Shown here piece by piece: positions 52,284-63,377 of a DNA stretch of 64,000 nt. How positions within the stretch are numbered: position 1 is the first letter of the stretch; the number at the start of each line of letters is the position of its first letter. Below the pieces are notes generated by a model. It had not been told where the DNA came from. It did not search any database and saw only the letters and a list, made by a program, of their open reading frames with translations. Location of the stretch: the NCBI GenBank assembly GCA_945883755.1, contig CAMCXX010000003.1, positions 1 through 64,000 on the forward strand. The letters run 5' to 3'. Origin of the DNA: Bifidobacterium breve. Its GTDB lineage: Bacteria > Actinomycetota > Actinomycetes > Nanopelagicales > Nanopelagicaceae. The position numbers were made by a program, and so were the translations under genes.

Positions 52284-53215
52284 GCGCTTTGCCGATGTGC
52301 GTAACCAATAGCTGATTTAAAATCAGTAAAGCCTCTTTCGATTAAAAGTGATTTAAGTTCGTCGCGAATCTTAATAACTGCGGTCGGATCACTAAATGTT
52401 GCGGTACCTACTGAAATCGCAGTTGCCCCTGCAAGTACAAGCTCTAGCGCATCTCTACCGTTACTAACACCACCCATTCCAACTATTGGTGTATTTGGAA
52501 AAGCTTGATGTACTTGGTAGATAGCGCGTACCGCTATTGGTCTAATCGCCGGTCCAGATAAACCACCTGTTTTGCCACCTAATTTAGGTTGCATTGTATT
52601 TAAATCGATAACCATTCCCAGCAAGGTATTGATCAAAGCCAACCCATCTACACCAGCCTTTATTACCGATGCTGCGATCTCAACTATGTCTGTTACATCA
52701 GGAGATAATTTGGCAATTATTGGGAGCTCTCCACCAATATTTCTTCGAACAGTTTCAATTACCGCACTTGCGGTGTCTGGTTGGCAGGCAAAAACTTGCC
52801 CGCGATTTTCAACATTTGGACATGAGATATTCACTTCAATCGCACTTATTCCTTGAACGGCACGTAATCTCCTGGCTAAAACTCCGTACTCGTCAACGCT
52901 CTCACCAGCAATCGATACAACTACTTTCGCTTTATTCTCAACTAACCAAGGAATATCTCTCTCTAAGAAAAGATCGATTCCTGGTCCTTGTAATCCAATT
53001 GAATTAAGCATGCCACTAGGTGTTTCCGCCATCCGAGGAGTAATTCGACCCGTTCGTGGTTTATTCATAATTGATTTTGTAACTATTGCACCAATCTCTG
53101 AGAGCGGAAAAAATTGGGATAACTCTTGCCCAGAACTGGCGCAACCGCTTGCTGTGAAGATTGGATTTTCAAATCTTTTGCTAGCAATCTTTGTTGAAAA
53201 ATCGAAAGAGTTCAT
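52280..53215 (-). CDS. pyrD: Dihydroorotate dehydrogenase, class 1B catalytic subunit
   Basis: NPIFTASGCASSGQEL...NISCPNVENRG...GGKTGGLSGPAIRPIA. Confidence 0.92.
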   Translation of the reverse strand: MNSFDFSTKIASKRFENPIFTASGCASSGQELSQFFPLSEIGAIVTKSIMNKPRTGRITPRMAETPSGMLNSIGLQGPGIDLFLERDIPWLVENKAKVVVSIAGESVDEYGVLARRLRAVQGISAIEVNISCPNVENRGQVFACQPDTASAVIETVRRNIGGELPIIAKLSPDVTDIVEIAASVIKAGVDGLALINTLLGMVIDLNTMQPKLGGKTGGLSGPAIRPIAVRAIYQVHQAFPNTPIVGMGGVSNGRDALELVLAGATAISVGTATFSDPTAVIKIRDELKSLLIERGFTDFKSAIGYAHRQSA

Positions 53216-54075
53216 TTAGTCAATCTATCTTTCAAACTCTCTTTATCCCAGATAATTGAGGATCCATCCATTACTGGGCCATCAATACAGGTGCGCAACA
53301 TCTTGATATCATCATTAACCTTTACTGGGACAACACAGGTCATACAAACACCAATCCCGCAGGCCATAGACTCTTCGACAGAACATTGATGAACTAGATC
53401 GAAATCTTGCGCGATCTTGTTAATGCTATTGAGCATTGACATCGGACCACATGAATAAATCACCTCTGTATTGAACTCGCGAATTAATCTTGGGATTGAT
53501 TCAGTGATCTGACCATGAACCCCAGCGGTTCCATCATCAGTAGTTAAGGTTAAGGAGGAGACACTGCGCTTGCCCTCAAGAGGTGCATAAATCTTGCTTG
53601 CAGTACTTGCGCCAAGAACCATATCCACTCGGCAACCTCGATTTTTTAATAATTCAGCTAAGGCAAACAAGGGAGCTGAACCATATCCGCCACCGATCAA
53701 CATGGTATTTGCTGCAGTTGTAGGTATTCCAAATGCAGTTCCCAATGGACCAATCAGATTTACAAAATCGCCAATCTGCAATGAACACAACCACTTACTT
53801 CCTGCACCATGTGGTGCAACTACTAACTCAATGGTTCCGCCCAATAAACCCTTATCTGTTGCGCGATAGATAGCAAAGGCGCGTCTTAAAACTGAGGCTG
53901 AGTTTTCACCGCCAACAGATAGCGCAACAAAATTACCGGGCCGAGCAGAAGCTGCGATCTCACCAACGGCAAAGACCATATGGTGGTAGGGACCAACCTT
54001 TTTGTTGCTGATAATCTCCGCATCAATCTGCTTGGCATTTCGATTAATTTTTAACTGATTCAAATCCGCATCCAT
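53212..54075 (-). CDS. pyrK: Dihydroorotate dehydrogenase electron-transfer subunit (FAD/2Fe-2S)
   Basis: [16 protein letters not shown]...[11 protein letters not shown]...[19 protein letters not shown]. Confidence 0.9.
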   Translation of the reverse strand: MDADLNQLKINRNAKQIDAEIISNKKVGPYHHMVFAVGEIAASARPGNFVALSVGGENSASVLRRAFAIYRATDKGLLGGTIELVVAPHGAGSKWLCSLQIGDFVNLIGPLGTAFGIPTTAANTMLIGGGYGSAPLFALAELLKNRGCRVDMVLGASTASKIYAPLEGKRSVSSLTLTTDDGTAGVHGQITESIPRLIREFNTEVIYSCGPMSMLNSINKIAQDFDLVHQCSVEESMACGIGVCMTCVVPVKVNDDIKMLRTCIDGPVMDGSSIIWDKESLKDRLTK

Positions 54076-57000
54076 TCTTGAAGGGATTTGATCTCAAAAT
54101 CTGAGTTTTGTAGCGCTGAGATGGCAGATACCGCTGCTCTGAAGCCAGCAATAGTGGTGATACATGGAACGCCCCTTGAAACTGCAGCACTCCTGATCAT
54201 CCAACCATCTTGCTTAGATCCCCTACCTAATGGCGTATTAATAACTAGTTGTACCAAGCCCTGGGTAATTATCTCATTTGCAGATAATTGAGAGTTTTGA
54301 GGGTCTGAGTTTTTGCGAACTAACTCTGAATCGATATTTTTAGATTTTAAGAATTCATGAGTACCTTGAGTTGCATAAATCTTAAACTTCAACTCCGCTA
54401 ACCCACGAGCGCTACGCCAAGCACTCTCTTTATCCCGTTCAGAGAGGGAGATAAAGACTGAACCATTTTTAGGTAAGGGACCAAAAGCTGCGCTCTGACT
54501 CTTTGCAAAAGCCATGCCGAAGTTTGAAGATATTCCCATAACCTCACCAGTTGATTTCATCTCTGGGCCAAGAACCGAGTCAATTCCGGAGCCATCAACT
54601 CTGCGGAAACGATTCCATGGCAAAACCGCCTCTTTCACTGAAACACCATTGGCTTTTCCATCACCGGAAGCTGGTAGCAAACCAGTTGTTCGTAGATCCT
54701 TAATCTTTTGACCAGCACAAATTAAAGCCGCCGCCTTGGCTAGCGCTACTCCCGTTGATTTCGCAACAAAGGGAACTGTTCTTGACGCCCGCGGGTTGGC
54801 TTCAATTACATAAAGTGTGTTGTTAGCCAGCGTTACTGCAAATTGAATATTTATTAAACCTCGAACATCAATCGCCTTAGCTATTTTAGTAGTTGCAGAT
54901 TTAATCTCCTGCAATTGATCTTTATTTAGCGAGATACTTGGCAGTACACATGCTGAGTCACCGGAATGAATTCCAGCCTCTTCTATATGCTCCATTACAC
55001 CAGCGAGAAATACTTCTTCGCCATCAACTAATGCATCCACATCAATTTCTATAGCATCATCAAGAAATTTATCAATTAAAACTGGGTGATTTGGCGTGAT
55101 CGCTGTAGCCGCCGTTATAAATCCTTGCAAGGTATCGGCATCATAAACAATCTCCATGCCTCGACCACCTAAAACATATGAGGGTCTAACTAAAACTGGA
55201 TAACCGATGCGATCAGCAATGACTACCGCCTCTTCGAAGGAGTTGGCCATACCAAACTCAGGCGCCTTCAAATTACTATCCATCAAAATCTTTGCAAATG
55301 CACCACGTTCTTCAGCGAGATCAATGGCATCAGGAGATGTACCTAAGATATTGACTCCCGCCTCTTTTAAACCACGAGCTAATCCAAGCGGGGTTTGACC
55401 GCCAAGTTGGGTGATTACACCAAGAACTGGACCAGCAGCGATCTCTGCATTTATAACTTCTAGTACATCTTCAAGGGTTAATGGTTCAAAGTACAATCGA
55501 TCTGAAGTGTCGTAATCGGTGGAGACTGTTTCTGGATTGCAATTAATCATTACTGTCTCAAAACCGGCCGCCCTCAAAGCAAATGAGGCGTGTACACAAG
55601 AGTAATCAAACTCGATTCCTTGACCAATCCGATTAGGTCCACTGCCTAAAATAATTATCGCCTCTTTACTTCTAGTAAGTACCTCACTCTCCTCTTCATA
55701 ACTTGAGTAATAGTAAGGAGTAATCGCTGCAAACTCACCGGCGCAGGTATCAACTGTTTTATACACTGGCTGCAGAGAAAATTTCTGACGTAGCGCGTAA
55801 ATTTCAGCAATTGATACACCTCTAATCTCTGAGATCTGTTCATCAGAGAAACCCATCTGTTTTGCGGCACGCAATAACTCTTTAGTTAATTCACCTTTGG
55901 CATTCAACTCCTTTGCTAACTCATTTATTACAACTATCTGACCTAGAAACCATGGATCTATCTTTGTCGCATTAAAAACCTCATCAATACTTGCTCCAAG
56001 ATGCAACGCTTGCTGAACTTGCTGCAATCTCGATTGGGTTGGAACTCGCATCTGCTTCATTAAACTCGCTAAATCCCCATCTTTCCAAGAGAAGGAGTAA
56101 CCTGATTTTTCAACTGAGCGTAAAGCTTTCTGCAACGCTTCGGGAAATGATCTGCCAATTGCCATCGCTTCGCCAACACTCTTCATCGTTGTAGTTAAAC
56201 GATCATCAGCTTCCGGAAATTTTTCAAATGCAAATCTCGGTACCTTTACAACGACATAATCAAGTGCCGGTTCAAAAGAGGCAGGGGTAGATTTTGTAAT
56301 GTCATTCTCAATCTCATCTAAGGTATAGCCAATCGCTAATTTTGTTGCAATCTTGGCTATTGGAAATCCGGTTGCTTTCGAAGCTAGTGCTGAAGATCTT
56401 GACACTCTTGGATTCATCTCAATGACAATGATTCGCCCATCAGCTGGATTGACCGCATACTGAATATTGCAGCCACCTGTTGCAACACCAACCTCGCGAA
56501 TAATTGCAATTGAAAGATCGCGAAGTTTTTGATACTCATAATCAGTTAATGTCATGGCTGGAGCAACGGTTATTGAGTCTCCAGTGTGCACACCCATTGG
56601 ATCTATGTTTTCGATACTGCAAACAATTACTACATTATCCTTATGGTCCCGCATGACCTCTAGCTCGTACTCTTTCCAACCAATAATTGATTCCTCAAGC
56701 AATACCTCTGTAGTTGGACTGTGTCGCAATCCTGCGCCCGCAATCTGTTGTAAATCTCCTTCATTGTAAGCAATTCCTGACCCAAGACCACCCATTGTGA
56801 ATGAGGGGCGAACAACAACTGGGTAATTTAATTCCTTTGCCGCTGCCAAGCACTCTTTCATAGAATGGGCAATAATTGATTTAGCTGAATCGCCACCAAT
56901 TTTTGCGACAATTCCTTTAAATATTTCGCGGTCCTCTCCGCGTTTAATCGCATCAATATTTGCGCCAATTAACTTAGTACCAAATTTTTCAAAAGATCCA

Positions 57001-57314
57001 CGTTCATGCAATGCCATCGCAGCATTTAAAGCAGTTTGTCCGCCAAGTGTTGCTAATACCGCCGATGGTCGTTCTCTCTCTAGAATTTTCTCAATTACCT
57101 CCGGAGTTATCGGTTCTATATAGGTTGCATCTGCAAACTCTGGATCGGTCATTATCGTGGCAGGATTTGAGTTAATTAAAATAACTCTGATCCCCTCACT
57201 TTGTAGAACTCGACAAGCTTGGGTGCCAGAGTAATCAAATTCGCAAGCCTGACCGATAATTATGGGTCCGCTACCAATAACTAAGACGCTTTCAATGCTG
57301 GTATCTCTAGGCAT
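54060..57314 (-). CDS. carB: Carbamoyl-phosphate synthase large subunit
   Basis: 1084 aa; [25 protein letters not shown]; two ATP-grasp halves; C-terminal MGS-like domain. Confidence 0.97.
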   Translation of the reverse strand: MPRDTSIESVLVIGSGPIIIGQACEFDYSGTQACRVLQSEGIRVILINSNPATIMTDPEFADATYIEPITPEVIEKILERERPSAVLATLGGQTALNAAMALHERGSFEKFGTKLIGANIDAIKRGEDREIFKGIVAKIGGDSAKSIIAHSMKECLAAAKELNYPVVVRPSFTMGGLGSGIAYNEGDLQQIAGAGLRHSPTTEVLLEESIIGWKEYELEVMRDHKDNVVIVCSIENIDPMGVHTGDSITVAPAMTLTDYEYQKLRDLSIAIIREVGVATGGCNIQYAVNPADGRIIVIEMNPRVSRSSALASKATGFPIAKIATKLAIGYTLDEIENDITKSTPASFEPALDYVVVKVPRFAFEKFPEADDRLTTTMKSVGEAMAIGRSFPEALQKALRSVEKSGYSFSWKDGDLASLMKQMRVPTQSRLQQVQQALHLGASIDEVFNATKIDPWFLGQIVVINELAKELNAKGELTKELLRAAKQMGFSDEQISEIRGVSIAEIYALRQKFSLQPVYKTVDTCAGEFAAITPYYYSSYEEESEVLTRSKEAIIILGSGPNRIGQGIEFDYSCVHASFALRAAGFETVMINCNPETVSTDYDTSDRLYFEPLTLEDVLEVINAEIAAGPVLGVITQLGGQTPLGLARGLKEAGVNILGTSPDAIDLAEERGAFAKILMDSNLKAPEFGMANSFEEAVVIADRIGYPVLVRPSYVLGGRGMEIVYDADTLQGFITAATAITPNHPVLIDKFLDDAIEIDVDALVDGEEVFLAGVMEHIEEAGIHSGDSACVLPSISLNKDQLQEIKSATTKIAKAIDVRGLINIQFAVTLANNTLYVIEANPRASRTVPFVAKSTGVALAKAAALICAGQKIKDLRTTGLLPASGDGKANGVSVKEAVLPWNRFRRVDGSGIDSVLGPEMKSTGEVMGISSNFGMAFAKSQSAAFGPLPKNGSVFISLSERDKESAWRSARGLAELKFKIYATQGTHEFLKSKNIDSELVRKNSDPQNSQLSANEIITQGLVQLVINTPLGRGSKQDGWMIRSAAVSRGVPCITTIAGFRAAVSAISALQNSDFEIKSLQEWMRI

Positions 57315-58465
57315 TACTTAACCAAATCCTCTTTGAAAGGCAATCGCGGTTCTAGCATTAGATCTACAAATCTTTGAAATAAATAGGTGGAATCATGCGG
57401 ACCTGCTGCTGATTCTGGGTGGTATTGCACAGAGAATGCCGGAGTATCACTCATAGCTATTCCCTCAACAACTGAATCATTTAAAGATATATGGGTTACA
57501 TGGCCTGAACCATAAACTGTATTAAAGGTACTTTCTTTTGGTGCTGCGACCGCGAAGCCATGATTGTGGGAGGTGATTTCAACCTTTCCAGTGGTTAAAT
57601 CAATAACTGGTTGATTAATTCCGCGATGACCAAAAGGTAATTTATATGTATCGAAGCCGAGTGCCCTACCAAGAATTTGATGACCGAAACAGATACCAAA
57701 CAACGGAATGCCGGCATTTAAAACTGTACGAACCAAAGAGATTACATCTGTCATAGTGGCGGGATCGCCTGGTCCATTTGATAAGAACACACCATCTGGT
57801 TTAATTTGTTGAATCTCTTCAAATGTAGAGTTCATTGGCATAACATGAACCTCCACGCCCAACTTTGCTAAGTATTTTGGCGTAGCTCCTTTAATACCCA
57901 GATCGATCGCCGCAACCCTTAATATCGTTTTTATACCATCGGGTGGTTTTACAATATAACTTTTCTTTGTACTTACATCAGCAGCTAAGAATGATCCCTC
58001 CATTTGCGCGCTTTTGCGAACACGAACGACCATCTCTTCACGAGTTAAGGTGGTGTTGCTGAAAATACCAACCCGCATTGCGCCTCGATCACGAATATGC
58101 CTAGTAAGGGCTCGAGTATCTACGCCGGCAATTCCTACGACATTAGCATCAATCAATGTCTGCTCTAATGAAGCATTACTTCGCCAATTGCTTGGTGCTG
58201 GGGATGGGTTGCGAACTACAAAACCTGAAACCCAAATTTTTTCAGATTCATAATCCTCTGGATTAACTCCAGTATTGCCGATGTGGGGCGCTGTCATGAT
58301 AACTATTTGCTTGTGATACGAGGGGTCGGTTAAAGTCTCTTGATAACCGGTCATGCCAGTTGTAAATACCGCTTCACCAAAGGTCTCGCCATCTTTGGCC
58401 CAGGCATAACCTTCAAAAATTCGACCATCATCTAATACCAAAAATGCATTTTTCTGATCCAGCAC
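57314..58465 (-). CDS. carA: Carbamoyl-phosphate synthase small subunit
   Basis: [56 protein letters not shown]. Confidence 0.97.
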   Translation of the reverse strand: MLDQKNAFLVLDDGRIFEGYAWAKDGETFGEAVFTTGMTGYQETLTDPSYHKQIVIMTAPHIGNTGVNPEDYESEKIWVSGFVVRNPSPAPSNWRSNASLEQTLIDANVVGIAGVDTRALTRHIRDRGAMRVGIFSNTTLTREEMVVRVRKSAQMEGSFLAADVSTKKSYIVKPPDGIKTILRVAAIDLGIKGATPKYLAKLGVEVHVMPMNSTFEEIQQIKPDGVFLSNGPGDPATMTDVISLVRTVLNAGIPLFGICFGHQILGRALGFDTYKLPFGHRGINQPVIDLTTGKVEITSHNHGFAVAAPKESTFNTVYGSGHVTHISLNDSVVEGIAMSDTPAFSVQYHPESAAGPHDSTYLFQRFVDLMLEPRLPFKEDLVK

Positions 58466-59832
58466 TAATTCAGATCCTTACCTTGATGCAAAAAGTTTAA
58501 ATTCAGAGAGTTGGAAATCGGTACTGGAACAACCTTTGAATCGGAGATGGTTTGAATTCCATTGTAAAAAACATCGGTAATCACAGCTGGCAGCTCCATT
58601 CCTTCAAAAGGTGTGTTCTTGCTCTTGGAGTTGAGCCTATCCCGTCTGACCAGCCATTTTGCTGAAGGATCTAATAAAAATAGGTTCGCCGGTGATCCAA
58701 CTGTTAGATCTCTTCCCTGTTTCTCATAACCAGCAATCTGCGCTGGCTTGGTAGACATCCGCTCAACCAAGGTGCTCCAACTCATTAACTTGCTATCGAT
58801 CATACTTTTTACAACCACTGAGAGCGAAGTTTCAAGACCCACCATGCCAAAGGCTGCTGCCTGCCACTCACAATCCTTATCCTCGCTTGGGTGCGGGGCG
58901 TGATCTGTTGCGACAATATCTATAGTTCCATCAGCTAACGCTTCGCGAAGCGCCCAAACATCCTTTTCAGTTCGAAGAGGTGGGTTGACTTTATAAATCG
59001 GATCATAATTTTCAACTAAATCATCGGTCAGCAGTAGATGGTGAGGCGTTACCTCAGCTGTTACTTGGATGCCTCTTTGTTTTGCCCATCTAATTAAAGC
59101 AACTCCACCAGCTGTGGTTACATGACATATATGTAAGCGAGAGCCAACATGATCCGCTAACAAAATATCACGGGCAATTATTGATTCCTCTGCCACTGCT
59201 GGCCAGCCAACTAAACCAATTCGAGAGGAGATAACTCCCTCATTCATCTGCGAATTAATAGTTAATCTTGGATCCTGCGCATGTTGAGCAATTAATCCAT
59301 TAAAGGTTTTTACATACTCTAACGCTCTTCGCATTAAGAGCGGATCCGATACGCACTTACCATCATCACTAAAGATTCGAACTCGAGCAATCGAATCAGC
59401 CATCGCACCCAATTCAGCTAATTGTTCTCCATTTAAACCTTTAGTTACCGCTCCAATCGGATTAACTTCACAATAACCAGCTTCTACACCCAACCGATAT
59501 ACCTGTTCAACGACGCCGGCAGTATCAGCGACTGGATTGGTGTTTGCCATTGCCGAGATTGCCGTGTACCCCCCGGCGGTGGCAGCTTTTGAAGCCGATG
59601 CAACTGTTTCAGAATCCTCGCGGCCAGGTTCACGTAAATGAGTATGTAGATCAACTAATCCCGGTAATATCAATTTACCTTTCGCGTTAATTGCATTAAT
59701 TGCATTAATTGCATTTAAGCCATTTTTTTCATCAATAGCACTTGATTCAGTAACTTTGGAGATGAGATGGTTCTCAATCTCTAATGAAATTATTTTTCCA
59801 TCTACAGTTTTAGCATTTGAAATTTTCATCAT
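58465..59832 (-). CDS. pyrC: Dihydroorotase
   Basis: [38 protein letters not shown]. Confidence 0.96.
   Translation of the reverse strand: MMKISNAKTVDGKIISLEIENHLISKVTESSAIDEKNGLNAINAINAINAKGKLILPGLVDLHTHLREPGREDSETVASASKAATAGGYTAISAMANTNPVADTAGVVEQVYRLGVEAGYCEVNPIGAVTKGLNGEQLAELGAMADSIARVRIFSDDGKCVSDPLLMRRALEYVKTFNGLIAQHAQDPRLTINSQMNEGVISSRIGLVGWPAVAEESIIARDILLADHVGSRLHICHVTTAGGVALIRWAKQRGIQVTAEVTPHHLLLTDDLVENYDPIYKVNPPLRTEKDVWALREALADGTIDIVATDHAPHPSEDKDCEWQAAAFGMVGLETSLSVVVKSMIDSKLMSWSTLVERMSTKPAQIAGYEKQGRDLTVGSPANLFLLDPSAKWLVRRDRLNSKSKNTPFEGMELPAVITDVFYNGIQTISDSKVVPVPISNSLNLNFLHQGKDLN
59687..59713 (+). repeat. In-frame 9-bp x3 tandem repeat (TTAATTGCA) in pyrC
   Basis: Encodes [11 protein letters not shown] on the minus strand; perfect copies. 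Confidence 0.95.
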
Positions 59833-60791
59833 TTTTTCTCACCTGCCTCAACATTAATCGGTGCTCCCCCAAGCAACTCATATAAAACTGCCATTCTGAC
59901 TGACACGCCATTTTTCACCTGATCAACCACCACAGATCGAACATCATCAGCACTATCAGCTGAAATTTCAAGCCCTCTATTCATCGGACCTGGATGCATA
60001 ACAATTGCGGTTGATTTCAATCTACTCAGACGATTCGAATTTAAACCGTACCTTCTTGCATACTCTCGTTCTGTTGGAAAGTATGAATCCTGCATGCGTT
60101 CTAGCTGAATTCGCAACATCATAATCACATCACACTTATCAATTACATCATCTAAATTGTATGAAACTTCAACTGGCCATTCCGTCACACCAACTGGTAG
60201 CAACGTCGGTGGCGCTACCAAAGTCACTTGTGCGCCAAGTTTATCTAGTAGCAGAACATTGCTTCGTGCCACCCTTGAGTGCAAAATATCTCCGACAATC
60301 ACAACATGTACTCCGGATAGATCCTGTGCATCTGCTCTTAGGTGCTCTTTGATAGTAAATGCATCTAATAGAGCTTGGGTTGGATGTTCATGAGTTCCAT
60401 CTCCGGCATTAATTACAGTAGCTGAGATCCACTGGGTATCCGCTAATCGCTTAGCTGCACCAGAACTACCATGTCTGATAACTACTGCATCTGCTCCCAT
60501 GGCTTGCAATGTTTGGGCAGTATCTTTCAGACTCTCACCCTTACTTACACTAGAACCTTTGGCTGAGAAATTAATTACATCAGCTGATAGGCGTTTGGCT
60601 GCAGTTTCAAATGAAATACGTGTTCGGGTTGAATCTTCAAAGAAGAGATTAACGATGGACTTACCCCGCAGTGTAGGAAGTTTTTTATTTGGGCCATCTG
60701 TGATTCGTGCTAACTCTTTAGCGGTTGACAGTAAACCCAGAGCTTGTGCCTTTGAAAGATCTTGGACTGAAATCAAATGTCTTGAACTCAT
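59829..60791 (-). CDS. pyrB: Aspartate carbamoyltransferase
   Basis: [67 protein letters not shown]. Confidence 0.97.
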   Translation of the reverse strand: MSSRHLISVQDLSKAQALGLLSTAKELARITDGPNKKLPTLRGKSIVNLFFEDSTRTRISFETAAKRLSADVINFSAKGSSVSKGESLKDTAQTLQAMGADAVVIRHGSSGAAKRLADTQWISATVINAGDGTHEHPTQALLDAFTIKEHLRADAQDLSGVHVVIVGDILHSRVARSNVLLLDKLGAQVTLVAPPTLLPVGVTEWPVEVSYNLDDVIDKCDVIMMLRIQLERMQDSYFPTEREYARRYGLNSNRLSRLKSTAIVMHPGPMNRGLEISADSADDVRSVVVDQVKNGVSVRMAVLYELLGGAPINVEAGEKK

Positions 60792-61309
60792 TTGATAACC
60801 TCCACCGAATCCTCGGTATCAATCTCAATCAGATTAACCTTCACACTTTCATGCAAAGAGGTCGGGATATTTTTCCCAACATAATCAGCTCTGATCGGTA
60901 ATTGGCGATGACCTCGGTCAACCAATACCGCTAGCTGAACAGATTTAGGTCTTCCAATCTCACCTATCGCGTCCAGCGCCGCTCTTATGGTTCGGCCAGA
61001 AAATAAAACATCATCAATTAAAACAACATTTTTTCCCTCAATGCCACCTTCTGGTATTTGAGTAGGTAGTAGAGGTTTTGGTGGTCGCATACGAAGATCA
61101 TCTCTATGTAAAGTGATATCTAGAGAACCGACCGGGGTTTTAGATTCAATCTCAGAGATAAAGGCTGCAATGCGGTGAGCCAGAAATGAGCCCCGAGTAG
61201 GTATTCCCAGAAGAACTAGATCGGTAACACCATGGTTGTGTTCAATAATTTCATGAGAGATGCGTTTAATAGCGCGATCGATATCAGCGCTCGATAATAA
61301 AATTGCCAT
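60788..61309 (-). CDS. pyrR: PyrR bifunctional pyrimidine regulatory protein/uracil phosphoribosyltransferase
   Basis: [41 protein letters not shown] aaggag before ATG 61309 (longer ORF opens at 61396). Confidence 0.93.
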   Translation of the reverse strand: MAILLSSADIDRAIKRISHEIIEHNHGVTDLVLLGIPTRGSFLAHRIAAFISEIESKTPVGSLDITLHRDDLRMRPPKPLLPTQIPEGGIEGKNVVLIDDVLFSGRTIRAALDAIGEIGRPKSVQLAVLVDRGHRQLPIRADYVGKNIPTSLHESVKVNLIEIDTEDSVEVIK

Positions 61310-61323
61310 TTGCAACTCCTTCG

Positions 61324-61339
61324 CCGCCTCTCGGGACGG
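61324..61339 (-). promoter_or_regulatory. Candidate PyrR-binding RNA hairpin in the pyrR 5' leader
   Basis: Minus strand CCGTC-CCGAGA-GGCGG: 5-bp stem, hexaloop fits CNGNGA, core UCC-nGAGAGG; just upstream of the SD. Confidence 0.8.
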
Positions 61340-61416
61340 ATCGTTAAAGGAACGGGCAGAGATTACCATCAAATCTGTGGATAAGAGAAATCTCAAATAC
61401 TCGGAGTGGCTACTCT

Positions 61417-61887
61417 TTGAATATGACAGATAACCAAGAAAGTACCTCAGCTAAATTAAGATCAATTCGCAAATCTAAAGGCTGGTCCCTTCAGGATGTA
61501 GAGCGATTATCCCGTGGTAGGTGGAAGGCGGTAGTAGTCGGCTCCTACGAGCGGGGCGACCGAGCAATCTCTCTGAAAAAATCGATCGAATTAATGAATT
61601 TTTATCAAGTGCCTATTACCGCCCTATTCACCCACACTCCAGCCAATATGGGTGCAGACAAATCATTAAATTTGATACTAGATCAACGTAAAATTTCTGC
61701 AAGCAATGACATTGAATTGCTCGGCATCAAGCGAATGATCGCTTACATCTGCGCCAAGAGAAGGGATTGGAATGGTGAGCTCTTATCACTGCGTCGCGAT
61801 GATCTCTCATTTCTAGCTATCCTGCAGGACAGAACACCCGAAGAGAGTCTTAAATACTTAGAGGATAATAAGTACCTGCTCAAGTAA
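61417..61887 (+). CDS. bldD: BldD-like XRE-family global regulator
   Basis: SIRKSKGWSLQDVERLSRGRWKAVVVGSYERGDRAISLKK; C-terminal RRDWNGELLSLRRDD. Confidence 0.92.
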   Translation: MNMTDNQESTSAKLRSIRKSKGWSLQDVERLSRGRWKAVVVGSYERGDRAISLKKSIELMNFYQVPITALFTHTPANMGADKSLNLILDQRKISASNDIELLGIKRMIAYICAKRRDWNGELLSLRRDDLSFLAILQDRTPEESLKYLEDNKYLLK

Positions 61888-61911
61888 AGGGTGACGGAGG
61901 CTTTGAGGCAA

Positions 61912-62322
61912 TTAGATAGCTAAAGAATCCTTGATTTTTACAACTCGTCCGAGCACTCCATTTATATATGCTGAAGAGTCATCTGTAGATAAACTCTTAG
62001 CTAGCTCGACCGCTTCATCAATACAAACCTCTACCGGTATTGCACCTCCCCATAAAATTTCAAAGAGTGATAATCGGAGAATATTTCGATCTATGGGTGG
62101 CATCCGATCCATATCCCAACCCTGAGCGTAAGTGATAATCAGCTCATCAATTTTTTCGATATGTTCAGCGACACCCGCTATTAAATCTCCTACATACTCC
62201 TCTTGGGACAACTCACTTGCACCTCTAAGAGTGAATAACTCTCGAGCAGAAACATTCTTAATATCAGCTTCATAGAGAAAATCTAAGGCCCGTTTGCGAG
62301 CTTTGCTACGGGCAGAACTCAT
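61912..62322 (-). CDS. nusB: Transcription antitermination protein NusB
   Basis: SKARKRALDFLYEADIKN...PIDRNILRLSLFEILWGGAIPVEVCIDEAVELAK. Confidence 0.94.
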   Translation of the reverse strand: MSSARSKARKRALDFLYEADIKNVSARELFTLRGASELSQEEYVGDLIAGVAEHIEKIDELIITYAQGWDMDRMPPIDRNILRLSLFEILWGGAIPVEVCIDEAVELAKSLSTDDSSAYINGVLGRVVKIKDSLAI

Positions 62323-62882
62323 TAATTTGCTCGGCCGAGATATGAACCATTGCGAGTATCAACGAGAACCTTCTCATCCTGCTTGATAAACAATGGAACT
62401 TGAACTGTAATTCCGGTTTCAAGTGTGGCAGGTTTTGTTCCACCAGATGATCGATCACCCTGAATGCCTGGTTCGGTATAAGTGATCATTAACTCAACCG
62501 AGGCTGGTAATTCAACGTACAGAGCGTTGCCCTCATGCATTGCGACAATTACATCCGCATTCTCAAGCATATAGTCAACTGCATCACCAACGGTCACCTT
62601 TGAAATTGAAATCTGATCAAATGAGGTTGAATCCATAAACATGTAATCATCACCATCTTTATACAAATACTGCATGTCCCGCTTTTCAACTACCGCCACA
62701 TCAACCTTAATTCCTGCATTAAATGTTTTTTCGACAACCTTGCCCGTCAAAACCTGCTTCATCTTTGTTCGAACAAAAGCTGGACCTTTTCCAGGCTTCA
62801 CATGTTGGAATTCAACTACCGTCCATAATTGTCCATCGAGATTTAAGGTCATGCCATTCTTCAGATCATTAGTGGTTGCCAT
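62322..62882 (-). CDS. efp: Elongation factor P
   Basis: [54 protein letters not shown]. Confidence 0.97.
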   Translation of the reverse strand: MATTNDLKNGMTLNLDGQLWTVVEFQHVKPGKGPAFVRTKMKQVLTGKVVEKTFNAGIKVDVAVVEKRDMQYLYKDGDDYMFMDSTSFDQISISKVTVGDAVDYMLENADVIVAMHEGNALYVELPASVELMITYTEPGIQGDRSSGGTKPATLETGITVQVPLFIKQDEKVLVDTRNGSYLGRAN

Positions 62883-62945
62883 CTAGATATCCATTCAAGT
62901 TAAAAAGTCGAGTTCAGATCGATTGAAGGTCGTAATTCTACCCTG

Positions 62946-63377
62946 TTAATTAAGTAAGTTTTGCATTGCGTGCAAAGCCAGAATGTAACTTTGTACTCCA
63001 AAGCCGGCAATCGTTCCGTTTACTACTCCAGAAACTACTGAAGTATGTCGGAACTCCTCTCTGCTCAACGGATTAGATAAATGCACCTCAATAGCTGGAG
63101 CTTTTAACATCGAAACTGCATCTCTGATTGCATATGAGTAATGAGTGAAAGCTGCTGGATTGATAATAAGTGGTTGTTTGCTATCTGCGGCTTCATGGAG
63201 CCACTGAATAATCTCACTTTCGCTATCACTCTGCCGAATATCAACCAAGATGCCCAGCTTCTCTGCCGCTTTAGTCACAAGATCACTTAGCTCTGGGTAG
63301 GAAAAACCACCATAGATGTCAGCATCTCTTAAATCTAATCGTGCCAGATTTGGTCCATTGATAATGAGGATTTTCAC
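62946..63377 (-). CDS. aroQ: 3-dehydroquinate dehydratase type II
   Basis: IINGPNLARLDLRDADIYG; INPAAFTHYSYAIRDAV; EVHLSNPLSREEFRHTSVVS. Confidence 0.94.
   Translation of the reverse strand: MKILIINGPNLARLDLRDADIYGGFSYPELSDLVTKAAEKLGILVDIRQSDSESEIIQWLHEAADSKQPLIINPAAFTHYSYAIRDAVSMLKAPAIEVHLSNPLSREEFRHTSVVSGVVNGTIAGFGVQSYILALHAMQNLLN

Noticed and set aside
61376-61384. Perfect DnaA-box 9-mer (TTATCCACA on minus) in the pyrR/bldD intergenic region
   Set aside because: A second perfect copy occurs at 22500-22508 inside the FKBP signal-peptide coding region, so a single 9-mer is not strong evidence for DnaA control.
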